Made by a program: the position numbers and the translations under genes. 64,000 nucleotides of DNA. Source: Lepiota brunneoincarnata. Lineage: Eukaryota; Basidiomycota; Agaricomycetes; Agaricales; Agaricaceae. Shown here piece after piece: positions 11,835 to 23,870 of the stretch (its first letter is position 1; every line of letters begins with the position of its first letter). Under the pieces are notes generated by a model that saw only the letters and a program-made list of their open reading frames with translations, searched no databases and was not told the origin of the DNA. Location: NCBI GenBank assembly GCA_023014365.1, contig JAEBUN010000049.1, forward strand, positions 1 through 64,000. The letters are read 5' to 3'.

Positions 11835-13757
11835 CTACTTATCAACTAATTCAGTCAGAGAGGGCCAGATCTCTAGTGACAATTTCACGGAATGGAATCT
11901 AGGTCTAGCTGCTCCACCAATTAGCACGAGGACTGTATTATCATTGTATCCCATTAGGAAATATGCCAGTTTGGGGGCGTCTCCGAATGACCGGTGAACA
12001 GAGATGAGATCAAAGTCCTAGGTGCATATTTTAGCAAAGGTTAGTTATCGAAGTTCTGCTAAGAGTGGTCATGCTTACCAAGGGCTCTACGTGAATATTC
12101 GCCTCTTGGAGGTGCGAAAGAAGCCTATCGTCCATCTCACTAGTACTATATGTTCTGACCAAGTCTTCGAGGCTCTAAGTACAGGACATGAGCGCATACA
12201 TGGTTGATAGTGACAACAGGCGTACCATTCGAGTCCAGCACACAAAATCGGAAAGATCTTGCTGTATTGTAAATGGCGCATAGTCAAGGAAAGCAAAACA
12301 ATTGAAGTCGAAGGTGCAGAGAACCTTCTTTAGCTTGTCATGGTTGTTCTCGTGCGTGCGAAGAGCAGAATAGGACTTGAAGACGAGGTAATATGCAGTG
12401 TGCGCTAAACTGCCTGCGAGTGTGCGATTTGGTACTGCAGATAGGCAAGGCCACGTCAGGTTCTCCTTCAACAGCTGATCGATTGGTGATGAGGCAGTGT
12501 GGGACGGAAGAGTTAAATATTCGCTCGAGTTATTTGCCATGAAGCTTATGGGCGAGCTAATAATTTGCAGGCTTGAAATTTGGATGTCATCGTTGTAATC
12601 AAAGTCTGAAGGTGAAACCGAAAATCGACCTGAGCGACCGGGTTCCAAAAAATAATCACGAAATGATGCATGAAAGAAGCATAAAGGGCGGAGGTCTGCT
12701 TCATCGGGGAGGGGTACATGCAGGACCGAGTGGAGCTTGCGCGTTGCGGCATAGAACTTGCTACGGGTGATTCCCAGGAAGTTGGAAAGATACTGGGCGG
12801 GATCGGGTGATCCAAGCGGCGGGTGAGCGGTGGCTTTCAGCAGGCGGTGTGTCATTGGCCAAATATCAGTAGGAACTTCTGAAAGAATTCGAGCGTAGAG
12901 ACGATCGAGAGTCTCCATAGGTTTGTGTTCCCCAGTTTTATGAGAATGTTGGATCACTGCGAGGACCTCGTTGAGGCGCATGTCTGGATCTTTGGATTCA
13001 GACTCCTCAATGTACTTGAGAATAGTACTAGCAAATATGAAAAGTCCCGATGCTGCGTGAACAATATGGTCTGTAGCTTCTTTGGGCGGCCAGCGTCCGT
13101 GCATATCTTCTTCAACGCAGTCCTTGTTATCATCGTGTATCTCCCTAAAACGCACGCGAATGAATTTTGCAGTATCACTTCGAGCCTCCTTGGTATCAAT
13201 ATCCAATTCCTCTCTCCAACATCGTATTGCGAAATCTGCCCTGGATAAAGTGCGCATAAGGTGTGGTTCCGGTCGGCTGCATATCATCCAGATGATGGGG
13301 ACGGAGGTCTGGGAAAGGATGAGGTTGTTGATAAGCTCAATGATATGCAATTGTGCATGCTCTCCCTCGCATTCGTCTAGACCATCTAATAAGATGAGAT
13401 ATTTCGGCTGAGGTGGGAGCGAGGTTAAAGGATTGACAATCAGTTTTCTGAACTGAACGTGAGGAGCCTTCTTTAAAAGGTCCGGGTCTGCGCCCAATTG
13501 TTTTGTTACGAGCCCAAGGTAATCCGGGAGTCGCACGGCGAGCTGGTATGCGAGGGTGATGAAGACTGGCTGAGGATGATTGCGTCCATTGGTCTTGGAG
13601 AAGAAAAATGCGGCCCCCAATCGACCACTTGCCTCAGCAAACTCGGCGATCGTCTGTGCCACTGCTGACTTTCCAACTCCGGCAGACCCACGGAGCCAAA
13701 ACATATCTTCAGTACGGTGATCATCGAGGATCCACTTTTGAGCTCTAGTAGTCAGAG

Positions 13758-14105
13758 TGTCGAAACGCGATCGTTCAGCTCGACGATTGTTTATTGTTTT
13801 CCTTATTTCATATTCCCTCTTACCATGGACACTGTATGTACACGAATGAACAATTTTATTATACTACTAGGTTACGAGGTGTACTTTCATTCTAGCGTAA
13901 ATAGGAGTACATAGTTTTCTTTCTCTTATTTAAGTAGCCTACCGAAACGGCCTAGGATCCAGTCTTCCTTACTGGATCCTAGGTGAGTAGTATGTTGCGT
14001 CGTGTCTCCGTTTAATATTGATTTAGTCTTCCTTACTGGATCCTAGTGATCCTATCTTATATATTCCGTGTCCGACGTATCTACTGCGCGCTTCTATTCT
14101 CGTTA
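13758..14105. mobile_element. Solo LTR in NLR-4
   Basis: 348 bp starting TGTCGAAACG, flanked by CAGAG on both sides (13753-13757 and 14106-14110). A TATTTAAG box is near 13928. It contains a perfect 13-bp-arm hairpin and a second copy of part of it at 14025-14046. Ending at CA instead (14107) would imply a shorter duplication. There are no internal genes, so it is probably a solo LTR, possibly Copia-type. Confidence 0.7.
13951..13983. repeat. Perfect hairpin inside the LTR
   Basis: CCTAGGATCCAGT (13951-13963), 7-nt loop, ACTGGATCCTAGG (13971-13983). The loop and right arm are duplicated at 14025-14046. Confidence 0.9.
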
Positions 14106-14400
14106 CAGAGTTGTACGAGTTCCGGGATAGCATCGAGGGGGAGGGAAGCGAGCAGAAGAATCGATATCAGCTCCCTGTGCCATTTCTCGCGACAAGGCTT
14201 CCAATGCTGTGACATTCAACCTGGGGTGAGCTTCCGTACCTTCGGGTTGTAGAGAGGATAAGACTCGTACCTGGCTGCCCCTGGTTGACGATTGTCGTTG
14301 GTTTATTAATCACTGTAATCGAGCTATTGCTCATGTCGGCCATAACTACGGGCTGTTTAAACACGGTATTCCTTGCGTTCTGGAAGAACCCATTCCTGTA

Positions 14401-15559
14401 AGTGGTGTACCTATGCTAGCCTCAGCAGGGTCGCCCGTTGGTCAAATATCAAGATTGGATACCTGCATGAAACGTGTCCCTGTCATGTTCAATGATCGCG
14501 GGGCCTATACCTTGCTTTGACACCGTGGCCCGTTCATTGAGCATTACATTAGTTGTGCGAGCCGAGTTGTATCCAGGGCCCTCTTACTCTGCATTAGCTC
14601 CATAGAACTGAGTGTAGGCCAAGTGGACCTACCACTTATACCGGAGATTATGTGTTTGGTTGTTTGACCCTGTCGGTTGAACATCCTACTACTACGCCAA
14701 CGATTCCAGTTTATGCAAGTGTTTGAAAGGGAAGTGCTCAACTCGACTGTTGCAATGGGATGGTAGCGGGAAGCAACCGAGCTGATTAATGATGATTGTC
14801 ACGACGTGTGAACGTTGCAACATTGAGCGATTGTTCCGGCATTTATGGTCCGTGCCTGGGTCTATTTTAAGGCTTTCGCAAGAGATGGGCGCAGGATACG
14901 TGACAATATCGATGGGCAATGTACAAGACTGGCTGAGGTGGTTGGAAAAACCAAAAGAGCAATCAGGTCCTTGGAGGCGAGTCGATGACAGCGGGGGGTT
15001 GTAAGCGGTGGTGCTTTGCCCCTTGGTCCGATTTCGCTCATAGCGCATATCGGTATTCTTGTGGGTTTGGTGCCACCGCTAGTGTTGTTTGTGGATCTTT
15101 GATAGTCATGTTACTCGAGCAGAGATCTGGTGTAGAATTTTGTATTGCAATTGGTTCAAACTGTGAGCTTGTAGTCACGATGTGCGTATTCCATTGGATG
15201 GTTTTGGAAACAATGAGGGACGAGAACAGTGTAGGTGCAGACATTAATATAGTGACTACAAATCTCCATCCCACTGTAGGGACGTCGTGATTGTCCAGGG
15301 TAGTGTAGATATTTCGGCTCCCGTTGATCTCGTTTCTTACCTTACACCTCATACTTACTCTGTCTTACTTGTTTACGTAGAAAGCCTCACTCTTTGACTC
15401 TCGCTCGTTTCCGCGTACCTCACCACTCCTTTTAGTTCCGATCCTTGTGGGAATCTAGACACAGAAACTATGAAATATATGCGACGTAGATACTCGAATA
15501 CAAGTCGCTTTACCCCCGAACTGAGCAGCAGCCGTACACTATAATGGACTACAATGCCA
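14401..15559. other. Intergenic between NLR-4 and NLR-5
   Basis: Positions 14630-14830 repeat 7340-7530. Positions 15040-15300 resemble the downstream block of the other NLR genes. Positions 15275-15380 resemble 6900-7040. No supported gene. Confidence 0.45.
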
Positions 15560-18128
15560 TCACCTGTCGGGTGTAAGGATTGGTACTGGCTGTACTCTAT
15601 TGGCACCGGGCTCGCCAGATAACCCAGCTAGAGAAGGCCATATCTCTAGGGCCGATTTGGCGGAATGATATCTAGGACGCGAATTAATACTCCTGCCCGC
15701 CAGGACTAGGACCACATTGGAGCCATAGCCCAGCAGGAAACAAACCTCCCTTTCGTCCGTGGCGGAAAATAGATGCCTATCGTCATTTAAATTCTATCAG
15801 TGGGAGTAGCATCCGTATCAGGAATGATTCCCGCATCATGATGTAGCCCCTCACCAAGTATTCTATCTCATTGTTTGTATCTTTCAAGTACGATAGGAGT
15901 TTATCGTCAGTTTCATTCATGCTGTGGGTCCTGACCAGATCATGAAGCGACTACGTGTAGAATGTGAATTTTGGTTGGCACACAAGGGAGTGAATCGTAC
16001 CGTGCTTTTGACCCAGTGCACAAAACTGGGAAGGCCACGTGCTATGCCACTTTGAGCAAATCGGGAAAACGTGAGTGAGTTATAGTCAAAGGTGCGGAGC
16101 ATGGCTTCAAGTTCGTGATGTTGGTCGCCAGGCGTCCTGAATGTATCATAGGACAAGAAAACATTGCGTTGTGCCACCCTGATCAGTTGCTCGGCGAGCT
16201 CCTGTCTCGGCCCACGGCCGGGAGGGGACCATGCAAGGCGTAGATTCAACTCCTGGTCGGCAGCGGACTCATCTAGTGTCGGTATCAAAGGCCTGTACGT
16301 GTTGGTGAGCTTGTATGTGCTCTCTGCGAGGAACAGCGCAGGTAAACAGAGGAACTGTAAGCATGCTTTCTGCACCTCGTCATTTCCTTTGAAGTCCGGT
16401 GGCAGTGAAGCACAAAACCGGCCCGAGCGCATAGGCTGGACAAGATAATCGCGGAATGATGCATGGAGGAATCGCAGAGGACTAGCATCCGCTTGGTCCG
16501 GGGAAGGTACATCCAAAACTGAATGGAGTTTGCGCATTGCCGTGTAAAATCTTCCACGAGTGATCCCTAAGAAATTGCACAGAAGTCGTGGAGAGGAAAT
16601 CTCTTCATAGAACTCTGGCGGGGAAACGAGGACCTTGAGCAACCGATGAGTGACTGGCCAGATATCTTCAGGAACATCCGACAGAATCCGTGTATAGAGT
16701 TGATCAAGTGTTTCCATCGGGCTACGCGGTCCAATTGTCAGGGAATGTCGAATAACAGAAAGAACTTCAGAAAGCCGTGCATTGGGATTTCCAGATTCAG
16801 CATCCTCGATGTACCTCATGACAGTACTGGCGAACACAAACAGCCCCGATGCTTCGTCGACAATCTGCGTAACATCCTCCTCGGGAGGCCACACTCCATT
16901 CGCATCTTCTTCGACACAGTCCCCGTACAGATCGTGGACCTCCTTGAAGCGGGTCCGAATGAACCCGGCAGCGTCGTCTCTGGATTCCTCAGTATCGATT
17001 GCAAGCACCTCTCTCCAACACTGGATCGAAAAATCGGGCCTGGAGAGAGTACGCATGAGGTGATGCTCCGGTCGACTGCAAATCATCCAGACGATCGGGA
17101 GCGACACCTGGGAGAGGATGACGTTGTTTATCAATTCGACGATGTGCAACTGGGCCGTCTCTCCATCACATTCGTCAAGCCCATCCAAAACAATTAGGTA
17201 CTTTGGATGAGCTGGCAAGGAACTCAGAGGCTCGATAATGAGTTGCCGAAACTGGACGTGGGGGGCTTTCTTCAGTAAATCAGGGTCAGCGCCTAGCTCC
17301 TTTGCAACGAGTGGGAGATACCCGGGGAGTCGGACAGCGAGCTGGTATGCCAGCGTGATGAAGACAGGCTGTAGATCCTTTCGTTTGTTGGTCTTGGAAA
17401 AGAAGAATGCGGCGCCCAATCGGCGACGATCCTTGGCAAATTCGGCGACTGTTTGTGCGACAGCTGACTTTCCGACTCCTGCGGGTCCGTAGAGCCACAA
17501 CAAATCCCAGGTACAGTGGTTATCGAACAACCACTTCTCGATTTTTGCGGTGAGAGATTTGCGAGTGCCGGGGTAACATTTGGAAGGAGGGTGGCGAGCA
17601 GAGGAATCGACATCGGCACCTTGGGTCATTTCACGCGAAAGAGCTTCGAGGACTGGGGAACATAGGGTAAGCATGTCCGTTGTTTGTGGTCATATATGAA
17701 GCTCGTACCAGGTTGCCCATTATCAATATTGTGGATGGTCATCGACTGGATCACAGTTGAATTGTCGGCCATGACTGGTTGATTGAGTACCACGTTGCTT
17801 GCATTTGCGAAGAACCCTCTTCCAGTGCATTCTGTCCCTAACCCCCCCTCAGTATTTTGAACAATCGGCAGCGTAATCCGTCACATTACCTAGTGGTTTT
17901 CCTGCGCTGCCTGCCGACATTACGTTTTCCTCCACATGCCGGGTCGATGCTTCAGCTTCACCGTTTGCCCCACGAGTGTTCTCATTCTCAGCGCTTGCAA
18001 ATCCTGTATTTAGGTTATATCCGCTCTGGCAGTCGAGTGATTAAATGACGGTGCTTACCACCTGATGTGCGGGCCACCTTCTTCATTTTCTCTTTCCTAC
18101 GACGAAAGATTCGATCCAACAAAGACAT
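15560..18128 (-). CDS. NLR-5: NACHT-domain NLR-like protein, 764 aa
   Basis: Exons 18059-18128, 17890-18003, 17709-17837, 16001-17652, 15855-15950 and 15560-15793, all in phase. The N-terminus is MSLLDRIFRRRKEKM. Exon 3 is the shortest of the family (129 nt) but keeps the MTIHNIDNGQP end. The P-loop GPAGVGKS is near residues 160-167, with Walker B LIVLDGLDEC and ICSRPE following. The last exon has no long frame of its own, because it lacks an internal ATG, and was found only by comparison with the paralogs. Exon 4 is almost identical to NLR-2 over 16630-17010. Its 3' end is identical to NLR-6 for about 230 bp, so it is a mosaic. Confidence 0.84.
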
Positions 18129-19145
18129 CCCACATGGATATGGTGTATGAGATCAATTCTCAGCCGATTGATTGGATAGCGTTAAGTGTGAACGGTAGGA
18201 GACGCTGAGAGTGAATGTTGAGATGGTTATACCGGCGCTTGCTTTGTGTTCACGGTCATGTGCCCGACACCGAAGGCGCCTAAGACCTCAAGATATTTTA
18301 TTATTGACCAGCTCGATTGCCCCCACCCTTTTAAAACGGAACCATGGGGCGGTAGTGGGATGTTCAATAGATAGGCCCGAACCACTAAACATATAATTGT
18401 AAGAGTAATGATACTCAATCACTCATCGTATGCACGAGTACTGAGGAAAGCTGGCAATGGAAATAAAACGGTAAACATATCGCGAGATCGTGATTGCACG
18501 AATAGCGTCCTAACAAAAATGTACCTAGAGTCCAACCGACGTTGCGTCGGCTGTCCGTTGGCTTACAAAACCCAAAAATAATCCCCGGTATCGGTGGTAG
18601 GATCGTCACTAGAATATTGGATCATTCGGTGGTGCTGAGAGAATAGTAGCTCAGCAATCTATCATCTGACTGATGCAGCCCCTCGCCAACTTTTGAACCG
18701 GTTTGTGATGATCCCCATGTAGCATACGCAGACTCAAATCTTGGGAATAGGTCTGAACAGATCAGGTCGAAGTCCAGTGAACACGGACTCTACGTTCCAT
18801 CAGTCATTGCTGCGTCAGTTCCGCCAGTACGGCTGACGTCGTTTAACATTGTTATTGTCACAATGTTGCTATTTTGAACGTTTGTCCGGGCTTTCAGTCA
18901 CGACTAGTGTACCTGAGTCTACTTTAAAGCTTTTCCAGCTTCTTTAGCGCTTGGCCTAGGGATGAAATGCAATATTGAGGAGGTTGCGTTGGAGGGTTGC
19001 ATTAGTAAGCTGGACCACAAAGCGAGGAGCCGCTGGGTGGGCGGGTAACTCGCTTCGAGAATTTGAAGTGTTTTCTCGCCTCAGTTACACTGATTAAATG
19101 TTATAATGACACGGGTATCTCGAGATGATGTGAGCGATTATATAT
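18129..19145. other. NLR-5 upstream block plus inverted flank segment
   Basis: Positions 18129-18290 are the conserved NLR upstream block. Positions 18420-18845 match flank from 7331-7400 and 11330-11530 but in reverse orientation. Positions 18880-19145 match 7500-7760 in direct orientation. No gene. Confidence 0.5.
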
Positions 19146-19485
19146 TGTAGAACAATATAAGATATACTACAAATGAGTAAGTACAGTAATTAGTAGTATG
19201 AATAAAGTACTCACTTCAGTCGCGACGTGCGAGCTGAAGTGCGACTACATATTGTTCGCTATTTATAAAATACTACGGTACACGCGCTTGTCCAAAGACA
19301 ATAAGCACAATAACATGCAGATAACAGACAGAGGAAGACGGTAAAGGCATAGTAGAGGTGGTACAAACGGTAGAGACCGTGCAGACGAAACGGAGCGCGG
19401 GAAGATCAACAAAAGATGATACTGACTTAAGCGGTGCCTTTATGCAACGGAGATCGGGACTCGGCAAGCGTTTGCCAACTCAACA
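19146..19485. mobile_element. Solo LTR in duplicated intergenic DNA
   Basis: 340 bp beginning TGTAGAACAATA and ending CTCAACA, flanked by TATAT on both sides (19141-19145 and 19486-19490). The uninterrupted homologous site is at about 7757-7777. A CTATTTATAAAA box is near 19260. No internal gene. Confidence 0.72.
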
Positions 19486-20466
19486 TATATGACAACAAGT
19501 CCGGTGTTAAGCTGGGTGGGAGGATCGGAATGAATATGCGAGTAGGCAGTCGGCGAGGGGCCATCATCCGTGCAGCGCTGGGTCCCGTGTACATGTACAG
19601 ATAGTATAGGTACTAACTTTGAGACTTTTTTTCAGCTAGAATTGCGATTTATTCAGTATGAGTGCAGCCCTGTTTCCTTTTAATCTAAGCATTGCGAAAG
19701 TTAGACTGGGCCTGCAGTGAGCGGATGGTTCCAACGTCACCTGGATCATTCTTCAACCAGTGAGTTGGTACATGAGTTCTTGCTTGTCACTAGTCTGCCG
19801 CTCGTTGTTTTATTGCTTGATCATACCAAGAAAGATGTACAAGGCTGGGTGACGTGGTTGGCAACATTACAAGAGTGATTAGATTCTTGGATGCGAGCCG
19901 ATGATGGCGGAGGGTCGTAAGCGGTGGTGGTGATAAGGATTGGAACGCAGTAAATATATTGTGGTCAGGGCTGGAGTTCATGACACGGGGCTCTAAGCAG
20001 AAGTTTTAGGAGTTAGGCTACAAAGCTTACCTGAAGTCCATGGCACGAGGATGGACTTCCATGGTATAGCAGATGTTTTACACATCCAGTGAAACATAGA
20101 ATTAAAAAGAGGTGGAAACGAGTCTGTCCAACTTAGTTACTCCAAACCCTTTTGTCATAGAGACGAAAATGGCCTATCATGCTAGTCGTCGGGGGATTCT
20201 GCGAGATTTCGCTCATGCAGTGGCCTTGTGGGTTCGGCAACCCCACTGTTGTTGTTTGCGGATCCCTGCTGGTCATGGTACTCAAGCAGAGATCTGGTCT
20301 GGCATAGAACTTTGTAGAGCGTTTGGTTGAAAATAATGCGAGCTTGTAGTTACAATGCGCTTATTTCATTGGACGGCTTCGGAAATAATGAGGGACCAGA
20401 ATGGTATGAGTGTAGGCGCCAACGGAGCGACTAACGGTCTCCATACTACAAAGGACCGTGATGTCA
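19486..20466. other. NLR-6 3' flank
   Basis: Contains the downstream block shared with the other NLR genes (from about 19680). No gene is supported. Confidence 0.5.
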
Positions 20467-23051
20467 TCACCTTTCGGCAGTAAGGATTAGCTCTGACTGT
20501 ACCCCATTGGCACTGGGCTCGCTAGATAACCCAGCCAGAGAAGGCCATATCTCTAGGGCCGATTTGGCAGAACAATATCTAGGACACGAGCTAGTCCTTC
20601 CCGCCAAGACTAGGACCGTATTGGGGCCATGGCCCAGCAGGAAACAAACCCGCTTCTGTTCTGAGGCAGAGGATAGATGACTATCGTCATTCGAACGCTA
20701 TGGGCCGGTGTGGTATTCGTATCAGGAGTAATTCCCGCATCATTATGTAGCACCTCACCAGGAATTCTATCTTGTCGTTTGTACCTTTCAAGTACGACAG
20801 GAGTTTGTCGTCAGTTTCACTCATGCTGTGGGTCCTGACCAGATCATGAAGCGACTACGTGTAGAATGTGAATTTTGGTTGGCACACAAGGGAGTGAATC
20901 GTACCGTGCTTTTGACCCAGTGCACAAAACTGGGAAGGCCACGTGCTATGCCACTTTGAGCAAATCGGGAAAACGTGAGTGAGTTATAGTCAAAGGTGCG
21001 GAGCATGGCTTCAAGTTCGTGATGTTGGTCGCCAGGCGTCCTGAATGTATCATAGGACGAGAAAACATTGCGTTGTGCCACCCTGATCAAGTGCTCAGCA
21101 AGTTTCCGTCTCAACTCATGGTCAGGAGGAGGCCATGCAAGGCGTAGGTTCAACTCCTGGTGGGAAAGGGACTCATCTAGTGTTGGTAGTAGAGGTCTAA
21201 ACGTGTTGGAGAGCTTGTAGGAGCTCTCGGCGAGGAACAACGTAGGCGAACAGAGGAACTGTAAGCATGCTTTCTGTACCTCGTCATTCCCCTTGAAGTC
21301 CGGTGGCAGTGAAGCACAAAACCGGCCCGAGCGCATAGGCTGGACAAGGTAATCGCGGAACGATGCATGGAAGAACCGCAATGGGCTAGCATCCGCCTGA
21401 TCCGGTGGAGGTACATCCAGGACCGAATGGAGTTTGCGCATTGCAGTGTAAAACCCACCACGACTGATTCCCAAGAAATTACACAAGAATCGCGGAGAGG
21501 GTATCTCTTGACGGAAATCTGGCGGGGAAACGAGGACCTTGAGCAACCGATGGGTTACTGGCCAGATGTCTTCAGGAACATCCGACAGAATCCGTGTATA
21601 GAGTTGATCAAGTGTTTCCATCGGGCTACGCGGTCCAATTGTCAGGGAATGTCGAATGACAGAAAGAACTTCGGAAAGCCGTGCATTAGGATTCCCAGAT
21701 CCAGCGTCCTCGATGTACCTCATGATAGTACTGGCGAACACAAACAGCCCCGATGCTTCATCGGCAATCTGCATAACATCCCCTTCGGGAGGCCACACTC
21801 CATTCGCATCTTCTTCGACACAATCCTCGTACAGATCATGGATCTCCTTGAAACGTGTCCGAACAAACCTGGCAGTATCGTCTCTGGATTCCTCGGTATC
21901 GATTGCAAGCACCTCTCTCCAACACTGGATCGAAAAATCGGGCCTGGAGAGAGTACGCATGAGGTGGTGCTCTGGTCGACTGGAAATCATCCAGATGACT
22001 GGGAGCGACACCTGAGAGAAGATGACGTTGTTTATCAATTCGACGATGTGCAACTGGGCCGTCTCTCCATCGCATTCATCGAGCCCATCCAAGATAATTA
22101 GGTACTTTGGATGAGCTGGCAAGGAGCTCAGAGGCTCGGTGATGAGCTGTCGGAACTGAACGTGGGGAGCTTTTTTCAGCAAATCCGGATCTGCGCCTAG
22201 CTCCTTTGCAACGAGTGGGAGATATCCGGGGAATCGGACAGCTAGCTGATATGCGAGAGTGATGAAGACGGGCTGTAGATCCTTTCGTTTGTTGGTCTTG
22301 GAAAAGAAAAATGCAGCGCCCAATCGGTGATGATCCTTGGCAAATTCGGCGATTGTCTGTGCGACAGCTGACTTTCCGACTCCTGCAGGTCCATAGAGCC
22401 ACAGCAGATCCCATGTGCGGTTTTTATCGAACAACCATTTCTCGATTTTTGCGGTGAGAGATTTGCGAGTGCCGGGGTAACATTTGGGAGGGGGGTGGCG
22501 AGCGGAGGAATCAACATCGGCGCCCTGAGTCATTTCTCGCGAGAGGGCCTCAAGGACTGATGCATACAAGGTGAGTGCTTCCGTCATGGCCCTTATGGGA
22601 ACTCATACCGGGTTTCCCCTGGTCGATATTGTTTATGATCGTCGGTTTATCAACACGGATCATGGTCGAATTGTCCATATTGCCGGTCATGGTTACTGGC
22701 TGGTTGAATACAGGGCTACTAGCATTCTGAAAGAAATTGCTTCCAATGTTCCCTGACCCCCTGGGTCAATATCCAGGTAATCGTGAGTGGCAAATGGTCT
22801 TGCCTGAAGACTGTGAGGTTGCGGCACCGCCGCCGCTTGTTGACCTGATATCATCCTTCACACCAGTATCAGGTCGCTGAAGTCTACTCCTTTCCTCCTG
22901 AATGGTCTCGTTCTGAGAGGTTTCTGATCCTGTACATACATACGTTATACTGGCAGTCGCATGACTAGGCGACAGACTTACCGCTCGTCCTTTGGGCCGG
23001 CTTCTTTGTCTTCCCCTTCCCGCGGCGAAAAATGCGGTCCACCAAAGACAT
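20467..23051 (-). CDS. NLR-6: NACHT-domain NLR-like protein, 772 aa
   Basis: Exons 22982-23051, 22804-22929, 22609-22752, 20905-22556, 20759-20854 and 20467-20697, all in phase. The N-terminus is MSLVDRIFRRGKGKT. Exons 1-3 and introns 1-3 are clearly more diverged than the rest. Intron 2 (22753-22803) appears to use a GC donor (CAG/GCAAGA) at the same place and phase where the paralogs use GT. Exon 3 encodes PTIINNIDQGKP in place of TIHNIDNGQP. The P-loop GPAGVGKS is near residues 169-176 with Walker B LIILDGLDEC. About 230 bp at the 3' end is identical to NLR-5. The diverged 5' third on a conserved 3' body points to recombination between paralogs. Confidence 0.82.
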
Positions 23052-23870
23052 TTTGCGTGAGATGTCGGTTCTGATTGGGGAATGATAAGTGCGGACGGTA
23101 GGAGACGCTGGGCATTGATTTCCAACACCTACGGGCGTTTGCTCGAGGTCATGTGAGTGGACTAGGAATGCACCCTACCGCTCACCACTTTACCACGCTA
23201 AACTGTCTGCTTAACTTATATTTGTCCCGAGGGAAGTCATGCATTATTGCGTTGCTCGTCGCTTCCTATCTCTCCCACCCGATCGGGCTCGCCAGTTAGG
23301 CGCTCCAGACTTTCGACACATCGGGATTCTGGACACAGAGTTGTCTCCCTTGCAACCACAACAACATCAAACATCAATCGTTCATCCACTTCGTGACGGA
23401 TAGAGTTGTCGTCGCCATGTTGCCTCAGCATCCCGGAATCGGATTCTGGAATCAAACGGAACCCAGCCTGGCCGACGGTGGGACATGGTCGCAGGACCTG
23501 CTCTGGTTGGCCCCAAATGACAGAATGCGTCACCACCAATTTAACGATAGATTACTTGATGAAGTCCAGGATGGACGGGTTCTCCAAATTTCACCCAATC
23601 CTAATTAACATCACGGGTCATGGAGATTTCATTCCTTCGGCCCAGGGGCTCCCACAAATTGATGAGAGCGGCCAGAACGCTAGCTTACTGGAGCGCGCTT
23701 CTACCGGCGCAATACTCGTTGACCGACTTGTCCTGGGTTTTCTCAATATAACTCCTAGTGCCACAGCGCTTGGGGGTACTTCGAAACAAATAGCGATATA
23801 TGGGATCCTCCGATTCCCTTCATAGTAGAGGGTTTGCGCCGACGAACCTTCGGCTTGACGGCTTGACGGC
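23052..23870. other. NLR-6 upstream region and uncertain open frames
   Basis: Positions 23052-23150 keep part of the NLR upstream block. Open frames on both strands at 23237-23825 overlap each other and match nothing I recognise. They may be outer exons of the gene at 23871 but I cannot support a model. A GACGGCTT unit is tandemly repeated near 23858-23872. Confidence 0.35.

Larger units (their letters stand above)
11835..14400 (-). pseudogene. NLR-4: NACHT gene split by a solo LTR
   Basis: The 3' part is well preserved: exon 6 at 11835-12017, exon 5 at 12079-12174 (splice TTG/GTAAGC) and exon 4 from 12226. The NACHT core has GSAGVGKS as P-loop and LILLDGLDEC as Walker B. Exon 4 is open up to the CYPGTRTTL segment, where a 348-bp insertion flanked by CAGAG interrupts it. 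The frame resumes exactly at 14106-14206 once the insert and one CAGAG copy are removed. An exon 3 equivalent (ITVINKPTTIVNQGQP) lies at 14271-14385. I could not find an in-frame exon 1 or 2. It is the most diverged member of the array, and its intact 3' frame suggests the insertion is fairly young or the 3' half is still constrained. Confidence 0.8.

Noticed and set aside
13951..13983. Strong hairpin as a transcription terminator
   Set aside because: It is within an LTR in a fungal genome and has no U-rich tail; structure or recombination is more likely.
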